Shown here one piece after another: positions 25,374-34,025 of a stretch of DNA of 64,000 nt. Within the stretch, counting starts at the first letter, position 1. Every line of letters begins with the position of its first letter. This stretch comes from Lichenihabitans psoromatis (GTDB taxonomy: Bacteria; Pseudomonadota; Alphaproteobacteria; Rhizobiales; Beijerinckiaceae). The notes beneath the pieces were generated by a model that searched no databases, was not told the DNA's origin, and saw nothing but the letters and a program-made list of their open reading frames with translations. The DNA is taken from NCBI RefSeq assembly GCF_004323635.1, contig NZ_CP036515.1, positions 3,969,501 through 4,033,500 of the forward strand, read 5' to 3'. Made by a program: the position numbers and the translations under genes.

Positions 25374-25449
25374 TCTCGATCCATCCCCATCATTCAATTG
25401 CACGGGACTTTAGGAGCGATTGGTTGACGAAAGCTACCGCAACGTCGCC

Positions 25450-25575
25450 CTATTTGACGATAGAGGGCGCTCCGGCCGGTGTCGGAAGTGTCGGAAATAG
25501 GACATGGTCAAAGGCCCACCAGAGAAGAATCAGCAAGCAGAGCATCACCAAAATCCAAATGATCTTTCGGTCCAT
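25450..25575 (-). CDS. 41-residue single-pass membrane peptide
   Basis: A short frame with AGGGG nine bases before its ATG. It encodes a basic start (M-D-R-K) followed by a strongly hydrophobic helix (I-I-W-I-L-V-M-L-C-L-L-I-L-L-W-W-A-F), then a short P/A-rich tail ending I-V-K. Topology, spacing and ribosome binding site look like a genuine small membrane protein. It lies upstream of the two Cas2-like genes on the same strand and downstream of the GGDEF gene. No family recognised. Confidence 0.55.
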   Translation of the reverse strand: MDRKIIWILVMLCLLILLWWAFDHVLFPTLPTPAGAPSIVK

Positions 25576-25655
25576 GCTGTTGGTCCCCTTCGGTTGCGCC
25601 GCCGCCATCGTGCTTACGTCGAACGCGTGCGGGCGGCTAGACGCATCAGGCCGCC

Positions 25656-27373
25656 TCAGGCGACGTTCTGAATGGGCGACGCAGTGTCACGCGAATCCAT
25701 GCTGACGCAATCGCGTCCCTGGCTCTTGGCGTCGTAGAGCGCCCGGTCGGCTCGCTCGATCAAGGCCTGGATGTCGGTGTCGTTGGTGGAGATCACCGCG
25801 CCACCGATATTGATCGTGACTCGAATCTCTTGTCCCGCGTGGTGGATGACGGCTGCACGGACCGCCAGGCGCATGCGCTCGGCCAGGTGTCGGGCTTGGT
25901 CCTCATCCGCGTCCCGCAGGAGAATGACGAATTCCTCCCCACCAAATCGCGCGACCTTGTCGCTCGATTGCACCCCTGCCTCGCGCAGGAAACCAACCTG
26001 CCGAATCACCTCGTCGCCCGCCGGGTGACCATAACTATCGTTTACCCGTTTGAAGACATCGATGTCGGCGACCAGGATCGAGAGGCTGCGCTGGTGACCG
26101 TCATGGTGAAGCATTGCATCATCTGCGTGCATTAGGAATGAGCGTCGGTTCAGGAGGCCCGTTAGCGGATCGGTATCGGCAACCCGCTGAAGCGTGGCAA
26201 TTTCGGCGTGAAAACGCCGCTCGATCAGCGTCGACTGGGTCTCAACCCGGTGGCGTTCCTGCTCGGCGACGCCGATACGGCGGAGGAGTGAGCGCAACGA
26301 TGCTGACAGTTCGACAAACTCCTGCGAGCCACCGAAACGCGGCAGCATCGTCATGGACGGATCGCGACCGAGTTGGCGTGCAGCCTGCGTCATGGCGCGG
26401 ACAGCCGCCGCCGCGTTGCGGGCGATCATCCAGGCCAACGCGATGCTGAGCAAGGCCAACCCGGTGCCGACAACACAATCGTCCGGGCGGTATCGTCGAT
26501 CGCTTTATACGCGACACTGACGGGTCGGCGCGACACGACGATCCATCCGAGGCCAGGATAGGTCTTGTCGCTGGACGTGACCGCAAAGCCGGTCAGGATC
26601 GTGTCGCCGGCGCTTCGATCCTCGAAGACACCGGACCGCTCGATCGCAAAAAAGGTGAGCCGCTGGGCATCGAACGGTGCAGCGCCGAGGGTCGGGCCGA
26701 GTAGGATTTGTCCGTCCGATGCGAGCACCCAAACTTCGGTCTCTCGGCCGGCACCGTCGGAGGACAGCAGCCGTTGTCGCAGGTCACCAGCCCACGACCA
26801 ACTCAGATGGGCGCCCAAGACCCCCGCAAGCATTCCAGCCTCATCACGGACGGGGACGGAGACGTCGACGAAGCGAAACGGCCCGACATCGGGACCCCTT
26901 CGGAGGACCGTCGCGAGCAGTTTTGCGTCGTGCACGTCGCCGACGGACGGCGCTTTCAAACCATTGACGAACCAAGGTCGTTCGGCAACGGAGGCTCCTT
27001 CCAGAAGCTTTTTCGTGGACGAGAGCACCGTTCCATCCGGCGCAGCGAAGCCGATCCACGTATAAGCCGGCAGTGATGCCTGCAGGGTGTCGAGGACTTC
27101 GCGCACCTGACCGGGGTCGGTGCGCCAAGCGGTACGAAGCGGACGCAACCCGCCAATTACCTGGATTTCGCGAAAACGGTCCCGCATCGTGCTGTCCAGC
27201 GCCGATGCCATATTGCTAGCAAGTTCGGACATATTCTGTCGGACCATCCTGACAGCTTCGCGGCGACCGATCATGATGGCGCCGACGATCATAACGCCCG
27301 CCAAGGCGACGCACAGAAGGCCGACCAAGATCGCGACCTGCTGCTCGAACCGAAGGCGGGATTGATTGAACAA
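25656..27373 (-). pseudogene. dCache-TM-GGDEF diguanylate cyclase interrupted by a frameshift
   Basis: Two overlapping frames form one protein. The upstream part (TTG start near 27373, uncertain) has a first membrane helix (V-A-I-L-V-G-L-L-C-V-A-L-A-G-V), then a ~250-residue extracytoplasmic dCache-like sensor (S-W-A-G-D-L-R-Q-R, then Y-P-G-L-G-W-I-V-V-S). After D-D-T-A-R-T-I-V-L-S the frame is lost and ends at 26426. The other frame resumes with a second membrane helix (A-L-L-S-I-A-L-A-W-M), a HAMP-like linker and a GGDEF domain with intact G-G-E-E-F and D-T-D-P-L-T-G-L-L-N-R-R. One base around 26461-26470 would join them. The gene lies downstream of the methyltransferase gene. If real, the cyclase has lost its membrane sensor. 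Confidence 0.8.
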
Positions 27374-27465
27374 GAGTCTCTCGCTTGGCCTAAACGTCTT
27401 TAAACTATCTTCATCCCGGACACCGACGGATTGAAGCTCGTGAGAACGGTAAACGAAGGGCTTAA

Positions 27466-28053
27466 TCAGGACCCGGCCACCAGCCGATCGAGCCGATATC
27501 CCGGTTCCCGCGACGTATGATGCGAGATCACCCAACTTGAGGCTGCTGTCACGAAGGTTTCGGCGGCGGCCTCGCCCGTCAAAGGATAATCGGTCTCGCC
27601 GAGCCAGTGACAGAGCACGATTTCGCCGCCCGGCGCCAATGCGCGACGGCACGCTGCCGCGGTCCGACGCACGTCGTCGGCGACGAGATAATACAGGACT
27701 TCCGACATCACGATGAGATCGAACGGCCCCTCGGGGACATCGGCCGGCACCAGCCCAAGCCGGATGTCGACATGCTCGAGATCGGCACAATCGGACCGCG
27801 CGGTGTCGAGCGCGACCTGCGAGGCATCGATCGCGACAAGACGCGAGCAGCGGGCCGCAAGTCGCCGCGTGAAGACCCCGATCGAACACCCAATCTCGAG
27901 CGCGTCGGCGTAATGTGCCCGCTCAAGGATAGCGAGCGTCGCAGCATATTTGCGGCGCTCGTAATCACTGCTTCTGAACCCCCACGGATCGGGCTCACTC
28001 GTATAGAGCCGATCGAAATAGTCGGGTTTGATCGTCTCGGTGCGGCGGCTCAC
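27466..28053 (-). CDS. NodS-like SAM-dependent methyltransferase
   Basis: This 195-residue class I methyltransferase has SAM motif I A-L-E-I-G-C-S-I-G-V-F-T near residue 52, the acidic ribose contact L-V-A-I-D-A-S, and D-L-I-V-M-S-E-V-L-Y-Y-L. The N-terminal Y-F-D-R-L-Y and D-P-W-G-F-x-x-S-x-Y-E segment is characteristic of the NodS/MethyltransfD12-like group, which in rhizobia N-methylates deacetylated chitooligosaccharide. Its start overlaps the PIG-L deacetylase stop (ATGA). Together with the deacetylase, acyl-CoA dehydrogenase and divergent GT2 it suggests tailoring of a sugar or lipid-linked product. The substrate is unknown. Confidence 0.85.
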   Translation of the reverse strand: MSRRTETIKPDYFDRLYTSEPDPWGFRSSDYERRKYAATLAILERAHYADALEIGCSIGVFTRRLAARCSRLVAIDASQVALDTARSDCADLEHVDIRLGLVPADVPEGPFDLIVMSEVLYYLVADDVRRTAAACRRALAPGGEIVLCHWLGETDYPLTGEAAAETFVTAASSWVISHHTSREPGYRLDRLVAGS

Positions 28054-28802
28054 GGCTGCGTCCTGATGAAATATTCGTAGCGGCCCGTGAATGGACGGAG
28101 AGTTGTGTCGGTGAATCGAAAGCCAGCCGGATCGTCGATCAGGTCGGTCATTTGAGACACATGAGCCGCGATGGCCCGACGCTTCACTGCCTGGAAGGCC
28201 GAGACATTAAGCCGAAGCCCTTCGAGGGCCGCAACCTCCACCGGGCGGTCACGCGCCAGGTGCCACCCCCAGATCGGATAAGACCATAGCGCAAGACCGG
28301 GCACGCGAGCCGCGACCGCCCGCGCCATGCTGGCTGCGGCTTGATGATCGCAATGCGGATCCTGGTCCCAGGTCACGAACATTTGCCGGATGCCACCGTT
28401 GGCCACCTGCGTCGCAATGGTTGCGACCGCGGTCTCGAAATCGGGCCCCGACGTCGGCGCCCGCGTATCCGGAAGTCCGAGATGGCCAACGCGTTCGGGA
28501 GCGAGGCCGAGCGCGCGCGCGGCCTGCTCGGTTTCCTCGCGACGGACCGCCGCAAGACGCTTGGCCGGATAGCGAATCGAGTTTGGATGCGAGCCCGCGC
28601 CATCGGTCAACACAAGCACATCGACCGGAACGCCGACGTGGCAGGCCGCCGCGATCAATCCGCCACAGCCGAGACTCTCGTCGTCTGGATGGGGTGAGAG
28701 CACCAGCATCGGGCCTTGCTGCAACAAGGCCTCGACCTCGACGAGCGGGAAGGCATTGATGGCATCGAGCGCGTCACCGGCCAGCATCATCAAAGATCCC
28801 AA
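28050..28802 (-). CDS. PIG-L/LmbE-family deacetylase
   Basis: This 250-residue zinc-dependent N-deacetylase carries the metal-binding H-P-D-D-E at residues 38-42, D-G-A-G-S-H and the second H-C-D-H-Q-A-A motif. PIG-L enzymes deacetylate N-acetylglucosamine-type substrates such as GlcNAc-inositol, lincomycin intermediates or mycothiol precursors. It overlaps the acyl-CoA dehydrogenase gene by 13 bases and the methyltransferase gene by four, so the three are co-translated. The set resembles a glycan-modification module. Confidence 0.9.
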   Translation of the reverse strand: MGSLMMLAGDALDAINAFPLVEVEALLQQGPMLVLSPHPDDESLGCGGLIAAACHVGVPVDVLVLTDGAGSHPNSIRYPAKRLAAVRREETEQAARALGLAPERVGHLGLPDTRAPTSGPDFETAVATIATQVANGGIRQMFVTWDQDPHCDHQAAASMARAVAARVPGLALWSYPIWGWHLARDRPVEVAALEGLRLNVSAFQAVKRRAIAAHVSQMTDLIDDPAGFRFTDTTLRPFTGRYEYFIRTQP

Positions 28803-29989
28803 AGCCGGCGCGTCGATCGGGGCGAGGCCAGCACCATCTTGGCCGCATCCAGCATCGCGCCATCAGGCACCGGCTGGCGTAGATACGTCGACAGATCGCG
28901 CGACACGCGCTCCACCGCATGCGGGCGAATGAAGGCGCCAAGTCCGATGCCGCGATGCACCGCCTCGAGTACGTCAAGACAGGCGCGCTCGGTCACGACG
29001 CGGGTCAGATTGACAAAGCCCACGGTTGCCTCGGCATCGACGGCGTCGACGACGGATGAGTGTGAGGCCAACCGGGCGGCCGCATGCTCGACCCAGAAAG
29101 CGGCGCTCCCGAGAGCGGCGGCGCAATGCGCGACGCGTTGCTGTTGCAGCGCGTCGCCGTCTCGCGATCTCGAAACGAGATGCTCGCGATAGAGGTCGAG
29201 AAGGCGTTCGGCTGCGCCGAGGTGGACGGCGCAGAAGCGCCACGCTCCACCCGAGAAGGAGGGCTGGCGAATGTAGTCGCCCGCGCCTCCGATCTGCGCC
29301 GCAAAGGGAATCGTCAGTCCGGTGAAATCGACGGTGCCGGTCGCGGTCGAGCGCACGCCTTGCGCGGTCCATCCGGACAGGTCGGCTCGCTCGCCCGAAG
29401 CCAAAACCGGAATCACCATGATGACGCCATCCGGGCCGGTCGGCGTGACGATCGGGTGAGTGATGGACCCGGCTCCGGACGCCAAGATCTTGCTGCCCGT
29501 AAGATGCCAGCCGGTAGCCGTCCGTTGCGCTCGCAACGGCTGCTTCCCTTCGGCATTCCAAACGGCCGACATCGCGCCCTGCGCAACAGCGTCGGCAAAC
29601 GCCGCCACCTGCCCGCTCGTCCCGAAGCGCGTCACCAAGGCAACGGCGTTCACATGTCCTTCGTAGAGGCGCGCGACCGACAAATCGCCGGCCCCGATCA
29701 GGCGCAAGACGGCGGTCAGATCTCGCGACCGTTCGGCCGACAACAGATCCTCGCCACCCCAGCGCGCCGGAAAGGGAGCCAATAAAAGCGTAGAGGCCCG
29801 GAGTGCCGCGTGGACACGATCCGTGATGCGGGTTTCCCGGTCCGCCTGCTCGCCCTCCGCGAACAACAGATCGGAGAGCTGTGTTGCACGCAGCACGGCG
29901 TCCAGCGGCCCTGCCCGGCGTCCGCCATCGTCGAGCGGGATGCGTTCGAGACAATCAGCGTGTGATGACAAACGAAGGTCCTTGGCCAT
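28790..29989 (-). CDS. Acyl-CoA dehydrogenase-like protein
   Basis: This 399-residue flavoprotein-type protein has the overall plan of acyl-CoA dehydrogenases: an all-alpha N-terminal domain (~30-120), a beta domain with W-H-L-T-G-S-K-I-L-A-S-G-A and the F-T-G-L-T-I-P segment, and a C-terminal helical bundle with R-L-L-D-L-Y-R. The family's catalytic glutamate is not evident, and the C-terminal region (G-I-G-L-G-A-F-I-R-P-H-A-V-E-R-V-S-R-D-L-S) is the only strongly conserved part. It may act on a carrier-bound or sugar-linked acyl group rather than in beta-oxidation. First gene of the three-gene minus-strand unit; divergent from GT2. Confidence 0.83.
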   Translation of the reverse strand: MAKDLRLSSHADCLERIPLDDGGRRAGPLDAVLRATQLSDLLFAEGEQADRETRITDRVHAALRASTLLLAPFPARWGGEDLLSAERSRDLTAVLRLIGAGDLSVARLYEGHVNAVALVTRFGTSGQVAAFADAVAQGAMSAVWNAEGKQPLRAQRTATGWHLTGSKILASGAGSITHPIVTPTGPDGVIMVIPVLASGERADLSGWTAQGVRSTATGTVDFTGLTIPFAAQIGGAGDYIRQPSFSGGAWRFCAVHLGAAERLLDLYREHLVSRSRDGDALQQQRVAHCAAALGSAAFWVEHAAARLASHSSVVDAVDAEATVGFVNLTRVVTERACLDVLEAVHRGIGLGAFIRPHAVERVSRDLSTYLRQPVPDGAMLDAAKMVLASPRSTRRLWDL

Positions 29990-30143
29990 GCGGCCTCACC
30001 AATCTCTCGACAGCGAAAGCAGTGGAGGCTTTGGAAAGCGATCATGGAACGGACGATCTGCGACAATGTTCCGGCCAAGGTGGACCCGTCCGGCTGGAGC
30101 GGCGTTCTGGCTTCACCGCCGCACACTTCGAAGAGCCACCCTC

Positions 30144-31400
30144 ATGATATCTCGTTTGACCGTGGAGCCGACAACGCTGGAGTTGAACCTGATCGCGGCT
30201 CGTCAGCCCGCATCGAGAGCGATTGTGGCTATCCCGGCCTGTAATGAGATCGAGCGGATCGGTTTGTGTCTGGCGGCCCTCGCGGTCCAACGCGATCGAA
30301 CAGGCGCCCCGTTGGGTGCTGGCACGTTCGAGGTGTTGGTTTATGCCAACAATTGTACGGACGGCACCGCGGCTTCGGTTCATGCGTTGGCGCCCCTGCT
30401 CCCGTTCGGGCTCCACGTCGTTGAGGCGATGCTGGATCGCGAGAAGAGCCATGCCGGGTGGGCGCGGAAATATGCCATGGATGCGGCCGCCGCGCGTTTG
30501 ACGTCGCCGGGACGAACCGACGGGATCATCCTGACGACGGATGCCGACACGATCGTGGCCGCCGTTTGGGTCGCTAACACGCTGACGGCCTTGTCCGACG
30601 GCGCCGATGCCGTGGCGGGTTATGTCGATGCGCACCCCGCCGAACTGATGCGGCTTGGCGCGGCGTTTATCCAACGGGGCCGATGGGAGGACACCTATCT
30701 CGCGGCCATGGCCGAGATGATCGCCTTGTGCGATCCCCACCTGCATGACCCGTGGCCCAATCACCGTGTCGCCTCAGGCGCTAGTCTCGCGGTCACGCTT
30801 GAGGCCTACCGGGCGATCGGAGGACTGCCGCCCATGCCGGTCGGGGAGGATGCGGCTTTGGTGAAAGCGCTCGGCCGTGCCGGGTTCAAGGTCCGCCATA
30901 CCCTCGCGGTATCGGTCACGACATCGGCGCGGCTCGATGGGCGCGCCGTTGGGGGCGCCGCCGACACGATGCGGTTTCGCCACGAGAATCCCGACGCGGT
31001 CTGCGATGCCGATCTCGAACCAGCTCACTTGGCGTGGCGACGCGCGTTCTGGAAAGGTTATTTGCGGCGATGGCACCACGGCGAGGCGCATCGGCCGACC
31101 GCGCGTTGGGCCTTTAAGCTCCGGCTCGATAGTGCCGTTGCGGATGCGATCGCGCGCGAGAACCTTCTGTTCGATGATCTCTGGGCAGCCGTGGAAGCCA
31201 AGAGCCCGCGTCTTCGTCGTCGCCCCGCCTTGCGTCCGTCTGAGCTTCCGGCCGAAATTGAGCGGGCCGAGGCGATCATCAAGCGTCTGCGCCGTCGCGC
31301 GATCAGGGACCGCGTCGTCGCGCCAGACGACACGATCCTCGCGGCAGATCATGCCGGTCGCTCACGCGAAGCACTGCTGGTTGTCGGCCAGTCGCAGTGA
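30144..31400 (+). CDS. Glycosyltransferase family 2 protein
   Basis: This 418-residue protein is predicted cytosolic with no obvious membrane helix. The GT-A fold is shown by V-A-I-P-A-C-N-E near residue 27, Y-A-N-N-C-T-D-G-T (the nucleotide-sugar pocket) and a D-A-D (T-T-D-A-D-T) for metal binding, followed by G-G-L-P-P-M-P-V-G-E-D and a C-terminal region with an H-rich R-W-H-H-G-E-A-H segment. The chosen start gives the normal N-terminus; the frame is open further upstream but without support. It diverges from the acyl-CoA dehydrogenase-PIG-L-methyltransferase unit with ~155 bases between, so a shared control region is likely. The acceptor and donor are unknown. Confidence 0.9.
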   Translation: MISRLTVEPTTLELNLIAARQPASRAIVAIPACNEIERIGLCLAALAVQRDRTGAPLGAGTFEVLVYANNCTDGTAASVHALAPLLPFGLHVVEAMLDREKSHAGWARKYAMDAAAARLTSPGRTDGIILTTDADTIVAAVWVANTLTALSDGADAVAGYVDAHPAELMRLGAAFIQRGRWEDTYLAAMAEMIALCDPHLHDPWPNHRVASGASLAVTLEAYRAIGGLPPMPVGEDAALVKALGRAGFKVRHTLAVSVTTSARLDGRAVGGAADTMRFRHENPDAVCDADLEPAHLAWRRAFWKGYLRRWHHGEAHRPTARWAFKLRLDSAVADAIARENLLFDDLWAAVEAKSPRLRRRPALRPSELPAEIERAEAIIKRLRRRAIRDRVVAPDDTILAADHAGRSREALLVVGQSQ

Positions 31401-31495
31401 CGCGATCGTCAAGGACGATGATCCAACACGCAGGCGGCACCAAAGCGTGACGCAAGGATCCCCTTTGAATCGATGATCATGGCGATGTGTTCGCA

Positions 31496-33805
31496 TCAGG
31501 GTTGGCTCAAATTCGGATCGTCCGGTGTGGCATAGCCATCCGTCTCACCCTGTCCGTCCCGATCGGGCAATGGCTCGGGCCGGGTCGACGCGCGAAATCG
31601 CCGCCGCAGCGGCTGCGGTGCCGGCGACCACGGGCGATCCGTCATCGCGGTGCGGGCCGGGTCGGTCAGCCACCCCCCGTTGCGAAGCCAGAGGCCGAGC
31701 GAACCGGTCGACGCCAAGCTGGCACGATCGACGATCAGCGCAGCGGCACAGCTTTCTGGCGCATAAAGCCCGGTCACGATGACGTCGGCGCGGCCGCAAT
31801 CCTCCTCGAAGGCCTGCGGCTCGGACACCAGCGACAGGATCTGCCCGCCCGGCAGCGGCGCGACGCACCCGAGCTTGTCGCAACGGCCGACCGGGGCCGC
31901 AGTTTGACGACCCAGCAAGGCGGCTTCGCGACCATCGCCATCGGCGCGCAGCCATTGCTCGACCGCGAAGGAGTTGCTCTTGCCCACGACGGCTAGCAAC
32001 CCGCTCTCCTGGCGCACCGCGACCGCATCCCCGGTCGGCGCGACGATCATGTCGTATCGCGAGCCGAGCGCCGTTCCGGCCAATCCGATCATGAGCAGCG
32101 GCATCGCTGTCAGGCGAAACAGCCATGTCCGCCAGATCACGACCGACAACACCGCAAGCGCAAGGAACGGCATCGCCCAGGGCGCGAAGGCCGGGAGATT
32201 GACGGTCGAATGCGGCGCAGAGGCGATCAGTCGCGCGGCCCACAGCACGATGCCGATGCCGGCGCCGACCCAGTGCCACACCAAACCATCGAGCCCGAGC
32301 GGATAGAGAACGCAGCCCAGCAAAGCGCCCGGAACGGCGAAGAATTCGATGATCGCCAGTGTCAGAGGATTGCCGATGAACACATAGGGGCTGAGTTCGT
32401 GGAAATTGCCGGCCATGAACGAGGCGGTTGCGATGGTGGCGCAGACGGTCGCGACGAGCAAACCGCGACCGTGATCGACGATGTGGTGAAGCCAGCGCCA
32501 AACGCCCGGAGCCGGTTGGCCACGCTTGGGAACGTCATCCGCCCCGTCCGCGCGACGTCCGCGCTCCCGCGTTTCGTAGACCGCGACAAGGGCCGCGACC
32601 GCCGCGAAAGAGAGTTGGAAGCTCGCGCCGAGAATTGACTCCGGCTCGACCAGCACGACCACCAGGGCGGCCAGTGCGAGGTTCCGCATGGTGAAACCGC
32701 GCCGGTCGACCAGCACGGCCCCGAGCATGATCAGTGTCATGAACAAGGCGCGCTGCGTGCCGATGCGCGACCCCGTGAGAATATCGTAGGCGATCGCCCC
32801 GGCGATGGCGACCAGCGCGGCCCATTTCTTGATCGGATAGCGGAGCGCCAGCGTGCGGCTCAGCGCGAGACCGCGGCGCGTGCCACCAAACAGCAATCCG
32901 GCCACAAGCGTCATTTGCACACCGGCGATCGTGATGATGTGGAAGATGCCGGCCTCGCGGATCAAGTCGCGGCCGTCCTCCGATAGCAGGTCGCGTTTGC
33001 CCGTCACCATGGCGGCCGCGATTGCGCCCGTATCGCCGCCGAGGATCGTATCGACCCGCGACGCGAGCGCGTTGCGGGCTCGATCGACCGCCATATGGAA
33101 GGCGAGGCCAAAGGAGGGCGCAGCAGGCGCCGTTGCGGTTTTCAATCGACCGAGGATCGACCCGACCGCGCCGAAGCCGGAAAAGTAGGCGTCGCGCGCG
33201 AAGGCGTAGCCGCCCGGGAGGGACGCTTGCGCGGGCGGCAGAAGGCGTGCCGTGACGGCGATGAAGTCACCCGCCTCGACAGGATCGTCGCGCCGTGTCG
33301 TGAGACGCACGCGATCCGGGACACGCGCGGGGTCGAGCCCCTCGGCGCTCCGTACATTGAGGATCAAGCGACTGCCCTTGCGGCGATGGTCGACCTCCTC
33401 GACGAAGCCGGTCAATTTGGCGATGCGGATCCGATCGAGCACCGGTGCCGCCACCCGCTCCGTTCGAAACCCCGCCGCCACAAAGCCACTGAACACGGCC
33501 GCGACCGCGACCGACAGCATGAAAGCGGACCGATTGTTGCGCGCCACCCAGGCGAGCGTGCCGAAACCGGCCGCCAAAAGCATGGGCCACCACAGCACGG
33601 GATTGCGATCGGCGGCGAGAAACAGCAGTACGCCGACGCCGCAGAGAACCGGCAGCCAGAGAAAGAAGCGGCGCTGCTCCCACTCGATCTCAAAGGCCAT
33701 CGAGACGGCCCGGCCGACTCCCGTGATCGGGCGCAGCGAACCCGCGAACGCCCCGAGGCCGGCGAGAACGCCGATCGCGGAGGCTTTGCGGGTCGCTTCC
33801 ACCAT
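31496..33805 (-). CDS. comEC: ComEC/Rec2-family DNA uptake channel-like protein
   Basis: This 769-residue inner-membrane protein has the ComEC/Rec2 organisation: an N-terminal DUF4131 region with a few helices and an OB-like segment (R-R-K-G-S-R-L-I-L), then the competence domain with many helices containing A-M-V-T-G-K-R near residue 270, H-I-I-T-I-A-G-V-Q-M, and G-A-S-F-Q-L-S-F. The C-terminal ~190 residues resemble a degenerate extracytoplasmic domain rather than the metallo-beta-lactamase domain of Bacillus ComEC. In alphaproteobacteria natural competence is not always shown. It is divergent from gltX. Confidence 0.9.
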   Translation of the reverse strand: MVEATRKASAIGVLAGLGAFAGSLRPITGVGRAVSMAFEIEWEQRRFFLWLPVLCGVGVLLFLAADRNPVLWWPMLLAAGFGTLAWVARNNRSAFMLSVAVAAVFSGFVAAGFRTERVAAPVLDRIRIAKLTGFVEEVDHRRKGSRLILNVRSAEGLDPARVPDRVRLTTRRDDPVEAGDFIAVTARLLPPAQASLPGGYAFARDAYFSGFGAVGSILGRLKTATAPAAPSFGLAFHMAVDRARNALASRVDTILGGDTGAIAAAMVTGKRDLLSEDGRDLIREAGIFHIITIAGVQMTLVAGLLFGGTRRGLALSRTLALRYPIKKWAALVAIAGAIAYDILTGSRIGTQRALFMTLIMLGAVLVDRRGFTMRNLALAALVVVLVEPESILGASFQLSFAAVAALVAVYETRERGRRADGADDVPKRGQPAPGVWRWLHHIVDHGRGLLVATVCATIATASFMAGNFHELSPYVFIGNPLTLAIIEFFAVPGALLGCVLYPLGLDGLVWHWVGAGIGIVLWAARLIASAPHSTVNLPAFAPWAMPFLALAVLSVVIWRTWLFRLTAMPLLMIGLAGTALGSRYDMIVAPTGDAVAVRQESGLLAVVGKSNSFAVEQWLRADGDGREAALLGRQTAAPVGRCDKLGCVAPLPGGQILSLVSEPQAFEEDCGRADVIVTGLYAPESCAAALIVDRASLASTGSLGLWLRNGGWLTDPARTAMTDRPWSPAPQPLRRRFRASTRPEPLPDRDGQGETDGYATPDDPNLSQP

Positions 33806-33866
33806 GAGGGCAATTGTTTCGGCAAGCGCGTGGCCAGAAACCGCGGACGGGCGTGTCTCTGCCGCC

Positions 33867-33896
33867 CTGACCGGATCGGCATGGCGATCCTATATA
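33867..33896 (+). promoter_or_regulatory. Possible promoter of gltX
   Basis: CTGACC (33867-33872), 18 bases, then TATATA (33891-33896), 130 bases before the gltX start and 60 bases outside the divergent comEC start. The -10 box is good, the -35 box weak. Confidence 0.35.
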
Positions 33897-34025
33897 CGAT
33901 GGCCTCAGCCTGTCCTCAAAAAACGGACAGGGTGACGCCCCTCATGGTAGACGGGCGCTCGATGCGATGCGCCGTCGCGACCCGCGCGGCCGTTCCCCTT
34001 TCCTCAGCCACGAGGCCATCCACGC

